10,385 bases of DNA from Clostridium sp. Lineage in GTDB: Bacteria; Bacillota_A; Clostridia; Lachnospirales; Lachnospiraceae. Of this stretch, positions 5,964 through 10,385 are shown in pieces (within the stretch, counting starts at the first letter, position 1; every line of letters starts with the position of its first letter). The DNA lies in assembly GCA_023666975.1 (NCBI GenBank), contig JAMPAW010000044.1:1-10385 (forward strand). Reading direction: 5' to 3'. The position numbers and the translations under genes were made by a program. A model generated the notes under the pieces. That model was given only the letters and a program-made list of their open reading frames with translations. It was not told the DNA's origin and did not search any database.

Positions 5964-7171
5964 CGATTTTGCGCTATATTTTTGGATATGTACGGGCGGA
6001 GATATATGGATTTGCCCCTGAGCGTTTTATGAATCTGATTATCAAAAACGATATTGTCGTCTGGGATGTTGAGGGCACCGGCAAAGGGTATATTTTCTAT
6101 ACCGGAAGAAGAAATTTGATGCTGATGAAGCCCTATCTGCAGAAAACCAATATGAAAATAAAAATTCTGGAGAAGCATGGACTGCCTTATTTTTTAAAAC
6201 AGCATAAGAGACGGGCTGCGTTTCTTATGGGATTTCTTCTCTTTTGTTTAATGGTGTACGTTCTTTCTCTGTTTGTATGGGAGGTTAAGGTCACCGGTGA
6301 GAATAAACTGGTAGCCGATAACCTGTTAAGTGTAATTGAAGAAGAATATGTGCCGCTCGGAACACTTAAGGCAAAAATCAGCTGTCCGGAATTGGAAACG
6401 GCACTGAGAAAGCGGTATGATGAGATTTCCTGGATAAGCTGTGAGTTGAAGGGAACCGGACTGACGGTATATTTGGAAGAGGGAATGGCACCCAAAACAC
6501 AGGATAATCCGGAGGTGACCGGAGATATGGTAGCGGCAAAGGACGCTCAGATTATTAAAATGATTACACGGCAGGGAACACCTGTCGTCAAGGTGAAGGA
6601 TACCGTAAAAAAAGGAGATATCCTGATTTCCGGTACCATATATATATATGATGATAATAATGAGGTCATGGAGACCAGCTATATTGCCGCAGATGGCGAT
6701 GTATACGGAATGACTACGGAGAGCTACGAGGATTATGTGGATATTGAATATTATGAAAAGGAATATCAGGGGACACCTAAGACACATATCACTTTCTATT
6801 TTATGGATTATTGCCTGACTCCGTATATTCCCCGGATAGATGCAGAGAATTTTGACAGTTATACCCAGATTCACAAAGCAAAGCTTCTGGATAACTTTTA
6901 TCTGCCTTTTGGATATAAAACGGTTAAACGCACACCCTATCAGTTAAGAAAGGCGGAATACAGTGATGAAGAGGCACAGAACATATTAAACGAGCGGCTT
7001 CAGAAAAAATTGCAGGATTTTGAGCAAAAAGGGGTAGAAATCGTTGAAAATAATGTTACAATAGAAAAGAGCAATGGAAAGATGACGGCAAAGGGAACAA
7101 TCGTCAAAAATGAACCCATTGCAATATTACAGTCCTCCTCCGGTAAACATAAGGAGAAAGAGAAGGATTAG
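5954..7171 (+). CDS. yqfD: Sporulation membrane protein YqfD
   Basis: A 405-residue member of the YqfD family (described as a putative stage IV sporulation protein), expected in the mother-cell or outer forespore membrane. Residues 1-87 are a cytosolic N-terminal part with the family start LRYIFGYVRAEIYGFAPERF. A single clear transmembrane helix covers about 88-109 (AAFLMGFLLFCLMVYVLSLF). The long C-terminal region faces the outside and begins with WEVKVTGENKLVADNL, a polypeptide-transport-like or POTRA-like opening, followed by ISWISCELKGTGLTVYLEEG. The last 15 residues are highly charged. The ATG at 5954 overlaps the yqfC stop, with GGAGA at 5946-5950. phoH follows after 15 bases. The exact biochemical role of the family is unknown. 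Confidence 0.93.
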   Translation: MLLTILRYIFGYVRAEIYGFAPERFMNLIIKNDIVVWDVEGTGKGYIFYTGRRNLMLMKPYLQKTNMKIKILEKHGLPYFLKQHKRRAAFLMGFLLFCLMVYVLSLFVWEVKVTGENKLVADNLLSVIEEEYVPLGTLKAKISCPELETALRKRYDEISWISCELKGTGLTVYLEEGMAPKTQDNPEVTGDMVAAKDAQIIKMITRQGTPVVKVKDTVKKGDILISGTIYIYDDNNEVMETSYIAADGDVYGMTTESYEDYVDIEYYEKEYQGTPKTHITFYFMDYCLTPYIPRIDAENFDSYTQIHKAKLLDNFYLPFGYKTVKRTPYQLRKAEYSDEEAQNILNERLQKKLQDFEQKGVEIVENNVTIEKSNGKMTAKGTIVKNEPIAILQSSSGKHKEKEKD

Positions 7172-7186
7172 CACAAGGAGAATTTC

Positions 7187-8188
7187 ATGAATACCTGTGA
7201 AAAAAATATTACCATTCCGACAGATTATGCTGCCAATGTTTTTGGTGAATTTGACAGCAATATCAAACGCATTGAGAAAGCAATGCGGGTAGCTGTGATT
7301 ATGCGGGAGGACCAATTAAAGATAATGGGACCGGAGATGTCCGTAAAAAGGACGGTTGATATCATTAAATCACTGGTTGCGCTGGCACAAAGAGGCAACC
7401 AGATCACCGAACAGAATGTAATTTATGCCATTTCTTTGTCCGAGCATAATAAAACCGAAGAGGTTGTGGAGCTGGATAAAGATATTGTCTGTCATACGGT
7501 CAACGGAAAGCCCGTAAAGGCAAAGACAATCGGACAGCGGCAGTATTTAGATGCGATTGACCGGCATATGGTAGTATTTGGTGTGGGACCGGCAGGAACG
7601 GGAAAAACATATCTTGCGATGGCAAAAGCGATTACCGCATTTAAGAATGAAGAGATAAACCGTATTATCCTGACCAGACCTGCTATTGAGGCAGGTGAAA
7701 AGCTGGGTTTTCTTCCGGGAGATTTACAGAGTAAGGTGGACCCCTATTTGAGACCGTTATACGACGCGCTTTATGAGATTATGGGGGCAGACAGCTTTTT
7801 GAAAAATATGGAAAAAGGGCTGATAGAAGTAGCACCTTTAGCCTATATGCGAGGACGGACGCTGGACAATGCGTTTATTGTGCTTGATGAGGCACAAAAT
7901 ACTACACCGGCGCAGATGAAGATGTTTTTAACCCGTATAGGTTTTGGCTCAAAGGCGATTATCACAGGTGATTTATCACAGAAAGATATTCCAAAGGATG
8001 CGGTAAGTGGTTTGGACGTGGCACTCCGTGTACTGAAAAATGTGGAAGATATTGCCGTCTGTCATCTGACAAGCCAAGATGTGGTTCGTCACCCGCTTGT
8101 ACAGCGTATTGTAAAAGCATATGATGATTATGAAAAGCACAGCCACAAAGGAAATCACTCGTCATCTAAGGATTCTGTGCAGAAATAG
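7187..8188 (+). CDS. phoH: PhoH-family (PhoL) ATPase with N-terminal KH-like region
   Basis: A cytosolic P-loop ATPase thought to act on RNA, probably with YbeY in rRNA maturation or turnover; the precise role is unsettled. The 333-residue product has an N-terminal KH-like part (about 15-90: VFGEFDSNIKRIEKAMRV and a TEQNVIYAI segment). The PhoH domain follows, with Walker A GPAGTGKT (134-141), the conserved ILTRP after it, Walker B FIVLDEAQNTT (230-240) and the GDLSQ sensor motif (261-265). The last 15 residues are Ser/His/Lys-rich and look disordered. The start ATG 7187 has AAGGAG 6 bases upstream. It follows yqfD by 15 bases as in Bacillus, so it may be read from the sigma-E-like promoter as well as from an unseen housekeeping promoter. 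pgpH, which follows phoH in Bacillus, is missing. Confidence 0.96.
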   Translation: MNTCEKNITIPTDYAANVFGEFDSNIKRIEKAMRVAVIMREDQLKIMGPEMSVKRTVDIIKSLVALAQRGNQITEQNVIYAISLSEHNKTEEVVELDKDIVCHTVNGKPVKAKTIGQRQYLDAIDRHMVVFGVGPAGTGKTYLAMAKAITAFKNEEINRIILTRPAIEAGEKLGFLPGDLQSKVDPYLRPLYDALYEIMGADSFLKNMEKGLIEVAPLAYMRGRTLDNAFIVLDEAQNTTPAQMKMFLTRIGFGSKAIITGDLSQKDIPKDAVSGLDVALRVLKNVEDIAVCHLTSQDVVRHPLVQRIVKAYDDYEKHSHKGNHSSSKDSVQK

Positions 8189-8199
8189 CGGCAGCTATC

Positions 8200-8228
8200 T
8201 TGATTTATCCGCTTTTATCGTTTATAAT
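8200..8228 (+). promoter_or_regulatory. Sigma-A promoter of ybeY
   Basis: TTGATT (8200-8205), a 17-base spacer and a perfect TATAAT (8223-8228) in the 83-base gap between phoH and ybeY. Predicted start at about 8235, giving a leader of some 37 bases. It would separate housekeeping expression of ybeY, the lipoprotein gene and cdd from the sporulation genes upstream. Confidence 0.8.
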
Positions 8229-8271
8229 GGACAAGGCTTTTATTACTTTAGAAGAATAAGAAGAGGGTAAT

Positions 8272-8781
8272 ATGACAATTCTATTAGAAAAAGAAACAGC
8301 TCGGGATATCGATATTGCGTACGAGCAAATCGCACAAAAAGTTATCCGTGCAGCACTGGATTATGTGGAATGTCCCTATGAATGTGAGATTAATATTTTG
8401 TTGTCGGACAATGCCGGCATACAGAGAGTAAACAAACAGATGAGGGATATGGATATGCCTACTGATGTACTGTCTTTTCCGATGATAGAATTTGAGAGAG
8501 AGGGAGATTTTTCCGAAGCAGGGAGAAATGTTCCTGCCAATTTTAACGCGGATAGCGGGGAGCTTATGCTTGGCGATATTATGATATCCTTAGATAAAGT
8601 AGTAACACAGGCTGAAGAATTTAACCATAGTATCAAAAGGGAATTTGCTTTTTTGCTTGCCCACAGCATGCTTCATCTGTTCGGCTATGACCATGTCACA
8701 GACAGGGAGCAGGAGAGAATGGAACAGATGCAGGAGGAAATTTTGCAGGGCATAGGATATACAAGAGACATGGTGGAATAA
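8272..8781 (+). CDS. ybeY: Endoribonuclease YbeY (rRNA maturation factor)
   Basis: A single-strand-specific, zinc-dependent endoribonuclease that takes part in 16S rRNA 3'-end maturation and ribosome quality control. The 169-residue product carries the family landmarks: the N-x(3)-R region around VNKQMRDMDMPTDVLSFP (53-70), GELMLGDIMIS (96-106), and the zinc site H-x(3)-H-x(5)-H as HSMLHLFGYDH (His131, His135, His141). The usual Gly after the first His is Ser, a change away from the ligands. The ATG at 8272 has AGAGGG at 8262-8267. The stop codon overlaps the ribosome binding site of the next gene, so the two are co-translated. Its closeness to phoH is an ancient and widespread arrangement. 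Confidence 0.97.
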   Translation: MTILLEKETARDIDIAYEQIAQKVIRAALDYVECPYECEINILLSDNAGIQRVNKQMRDMDMPTDVLSFPMIEFEREGDFSEAGRNVPANFNADSGELMLGDIMISLDKVVTQAEEFNHSIKREFAFLLAHSMLHLFGYDHVTDREQERMEQMQEEILQGIGYTRDMVE

Positions 8782-8792
8782 AGGAGAAAAAG

Positions 8793-9854
8793 ATGAAGAA
8801 AAAAATATTGACATTAACTGTTTTAGGTCTGGCAGCCATCAGTATGTTTGGCTGTGGCAAAAAGGAGGAAACGACAGAAGAGCCGCCTGCAACAGAGGCT
8901 ACTACGGAAGAGGTTACAGAAGACCCGCATGAGGGACTTAGTTACAATGAGCTGACAGGAGAATGGTCAGCGGATTTCGTAAGTAAACGACCGGTTGCCG
9001 TGATGATTAACAATTTAAAGGAGGCTCTGCCGTCATCTTCAACCAAGAAAGCGGACATTATTTATGAGTGCATGGTGGAAGGTGGAATTACCAGAATTAT
9101 GCCGATTTTTTCCGACTATGAGGCGTTAGAGAAGATTGGATCCGTCAGAAGTGCGAGACATTACTATATCAATATTGCCAATGAATATGATGCGATTTAT
9201 GTCCACTATGGACAATCGAAACCGGCAAAAGAGATTCTCGATAAAAAGGTCATTAACAACATAAACGGACTGACCTATGATGCAGGCTTCTACCGTGATA
9301 ATAACCGGGTTGCACCGCATAACGCATATACAACCGGCGAACGCATTGTACAGGGAATTGATGATTTTGGGTATTCTGCCGACTATGAGGATACACATGA
9401 AAAGGTATTGTCTTTTCAGGAAGAAGATACGGACTTGGAAAACGGTACTGCAGCAGAAACGATTCACGTTAATTTCAGTAATTATTCCAAGCCATATTTT
9501 ATCTATAATGCCGATACGAAATTATATGACCGGTATGAATATGATGCACCGCAGGTTGACGATCAGGAAGATGAAAATAATAATGTGCTGACTTTCAAGA
9601 ACGTGATTATTCAGGTATCTTCTTATGAGTGCATTAATCCGGAAAATGATTTGCAGGAGCTGACACAGGTTGGTGACGGACAGGGATATTACTGTACGAA
9701 TGGCAAGTCCGTTCCGATTACCTGGAAAAAGGAGGCAAAAGGAGCCAAAACAAAGTATTATCTGGAAGACGGTTCAGAGCTTTTGCTGAATCCCGGTAAA
9801 ACATGGATTTCCATTATCGGAAGCGGTGAGAATGCCGGAGTTGCATTTGAATAA
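8793..9854 (+). CDS. DUF3048 (YerB-family) lipoprotein
   Basis: A predicted membrane-anchored lipoprotein of 353 residues, function unknown. The signal peptide is short (KKK, then a hydrophobic stretch 5-20) and ends in a lipobox-like SMFGC with Cys21 as the lipidation site; Met at -3 is a mild deviation. A linker rich in Glu and Thr (about 25-47) follows. The N-terminal DUF3048 domain runs about 48-190, with RPVAVMINN (66-74), ECMVEGGITRIMPIF, GSVRSAR (116-122) and APHNAYT (174-180). The C-terminal DUF3048 domain covers about 222-351 and ends in GKTWISII. AAGGAG overlapping the ybeY stop serves as ribosome binding site. In Bacillus the place between ybeY and cdd is taken by dgkA, so this gene is a replacement or insertion. 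Confidence 0.9.
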   Translation: MKKKILTLTVLGLAAISMFGCGKKEETTEEPPATEATTEEVTEDPHEGLSYNELTGEWSADFVSKRPVAVMINNLKEALPSSSTKKADIIYECMVEGGITRIMPIFSDYEALEKIGSVRSARHYYINIANEYDAIYVHYGQSKPAKEILDKKVINNINGLTYDAGFYRDNNRVAPHNAYTTGERIVQGIDDFGYSADYEDTHEKVLSFQEEDTDLENGTAAETIHVNFSNYSKPYFIYNADTKLYDRYEYDAPQVDDQEDENNNVLTFKNVIIQVSSYECINPENDLQELTQVGDGQGYYCTNGKSVPITWKKEAKGAKTKYYLEDGSELLLNPGKTWISIIGSGENAGVAFE

Positions 9855-9862
9855 GGAAAACC

Positions 9863-9896
9863 AGCAAAAGGGCTATTGTCAGATAGTCCTTTTGTT
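9863..9896 (+). terminator. Hairpin between the lipoprotein gene and cdd (weak terminator or attenuator)
   Basis: CAAAAGGGCTAT (9865-9876) pairs with ATAGTCCTTTTG (9883-9894) around a 6-base loop, 12 bp with one G-U; two further pairs (9863-9864 with 9895-9896) extend it. No T run follows outside the stem; the cdd ribosome binding site begins at 9899. It may reduce read-through into cdd or protect the upstream mRNA end rather than stop transcription fully. Confidence 0.6.
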
Positions 9897-9909
9897 ATAA
9901 GGAGGATAT

Positions 9910-10290
9910 ATGGTGACGGATAAAGAATTGATTCAACTGGCTAAACAGGCATATGAATATGCCTATGCTCCCTACTCGAACTATTTTGTAGGGGCCGCAC
10001 TTCTAGCGGCAGATGGAAAAGCATACACGGGGTGCAATATAGAAAATGCCTCTTACGGGGCTGCGAATTGTGCCGAACGCACGGCTATTTTTAAAGCCGT
10101 TTCCGAGGGACAGCGGAGCTTTTCCAAAATTGCGGTAGCCGCTAAAGACGGCTCTACAGCGTATCCGTGTGGTATATGTCTGCAGGTTATGTCAGAGCTG
10201 ATGCCGGACGGGGAAGTGATTTTAGAAAAGGACGGACAAATCGTGTCTTATTCCGTAAAAGAGCTTCTTCCGTTTGCCTTTACCCTATAG
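9910..10290 (+). CDS. cdd: Cytidine deaminase
   Basis: Deaminates cytidine and deoxycytidine to uridine and deoxyuridine in pyrimidine salvage; a cytosolic, zinc-dependent homotetramer in this family. The 126-residue product is of the short Bacillus type. Visible are APYSNYFVGAALL (20-32), CNIENASYG (42-50) for ribose binding, the catalytic CAER (Cys54, Glu56, Arg57) and PCGIC (Cys87, Cys90), completing the zinc site. The residue after the last Cys is Leu91, where Bacillus has Arg. The C-terminus stops soon after ELLPFAF, about ten residues earlier than in Bacillus subtilis. The ATG at 9910 has AAGGAGG at 9899-9905, directly against the preceding hairpin. Its position after ybeY follows Bacillus gene order. 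Confidence 0.97.
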   Translation: MVTDKELIQLAKQAYEYAYAPYSNYFVGAALLAADGKAYTGCNIENASYGAANCAERTAIFKAVSEGQRSFSKIAVAAKDGSTAYPCGICLQVMSELMPDGEVILEKDGQIVSYSVKELLPFAFTL

Positions 10291-10351
10291 CTGCTGTATA
10301 GAATCCGGTTTCTTCGGACATACTCTTTCTCATGAGAAGATTTTCATTTTG

Positions 10352-10376
10352 CCGGAAACAGATATTCCGGAAACAG
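10352..10376. repeat. Short tandem direct repeat before the next gene
   Basis: CCGGAAACAG occurs at 10352-10361 and again at 10367-10376, 15 bases apart, in the 95-base stretch after cdd. The second copy runs into the ribosome binding site of the next gene. A 12-bp palindrome, TTCTCATGAGAA (10327-10338), lies just before. No good terminator or promoter is visible in this stretch. Confidence 0.5.
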
Positions 10377-10380
10377 GAGG
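10375..10380 (+). promoter_or_regulatory. Ribosome binding site of the next gene (outside the window)
   Basis: A perfect AGGAGG five bases from the window end, with AGTAT after it, so a start codon ATG probably begins at the last two bases. By Bacillus synteny the next gene could be era, but nothing of its coding sequence is visible. Confidence 0.6.
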
Positions 10381-10385
10381 AGTAT

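Noticed and set aside
6640..6650. Short TA dinucleotide run inside yqfD as a phase-variation repeat
   Set aside because: It is only about five units and encodes an ordinary Ile-Tyr stretch of the protein with the frame intact.
6326..6874. 182-codon frame on the minus strand inside yqfD, and other minus-strand frames (for example 3742-4149, 889-1221, 9126-9467)
   Set aside because: All lie opposite well-identified genes, have no recognisable domain, and no ribosome binding site or promoter stood out; they look like shadows of the coding strand.
8650..8694. YbeY missing its catalytic motif because of Ser after the first His
   Set aside because: All three zinc-ligand histidines are present; the Ser is not a ligand, so the enzyme is taken as intact.
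10296..10325. Sigma-G-like promoter (GTATA-18-CATACTC) after cdd
   Set aside because: The boxes are short, the -10 lacks its last base, and the site overlaps nothing that supports sporulation control; chance match likely.

Overview
The window reads as a chromosomal segment of a spore-forming low-to-mid GC Firmicute, most likely a Lachnospiraceae-type clostridium. The signs are AGGAGG-type ribosome binding sites, a clostridial alanyl-tRNA synthetase with a cysteine-rich insert, a 58-residue S21, a yqfC-yqfD sporulation pair, and a block matching part of the Bacillus rpsU-to-era region. Every protein-coding gene is on the + strand and the window is densely coded. No mobile element, CRISPR array, tRNA or rRNA was seen, and no gene-free stretch exceeds about 140 bases.

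Region 1 (1-2370) is the end of a histidine operon: the C-terminal part of hisD, then a NYN-nuclease/double-LOTUS protein one base downstream, then hisB and hisI. The hisH, hisA, hisF and hisE genes, which often sit between or after these, are absent here. A LOTUS-type RNA-binding protein inside an amino-acid operon is the most unusual gene of the window.

Region 2 (2371-5271) begins with a short hairpin-bearing spacer. Next come a 48-residue single-pass membrane protein and alaS, which look co-transcribed. No T-box motif is visible before alaS.

Region 3 (5272-5640) is a self-contained rpsU unit. It has a 19-bp perfect dyad, a near-consensus extended -10 promoter, a foldable leader, the 58-codon S21 gene and a strong intrinsic terminator.

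Region 4 (5641-10385) starts with a sigma-E-like promoter driving yqfC-yqfD, followed closely by phoH. A vegetative-type promoter then precedes ybeY, a DUF3048 lipoprotein gene and cdd. The window ends on the ribosome binding site of the next gene, which I would guess from synteny to be era. Compared with Bacillus (yqfC-yqfD-phoH-pgpH-ybeY-dgkA-cdd-era), pgpH and dgkA are absent and a YerB/DUF3048 lipoprotein sits in the dgkA position.

The genes combine housekeeping RNA and translation functions (AlaRS, S21, PhoH, YbeY), histidine synthesis, pyrimidine salvage and a sporulation pair. I found no clear undescribed multi-gene system. The items most worth a second look are the NYN-LOTUS gene in the his operon, the unlisted small membrane protein before alaS, the rpsU control region and the sigma-E-like promoter.
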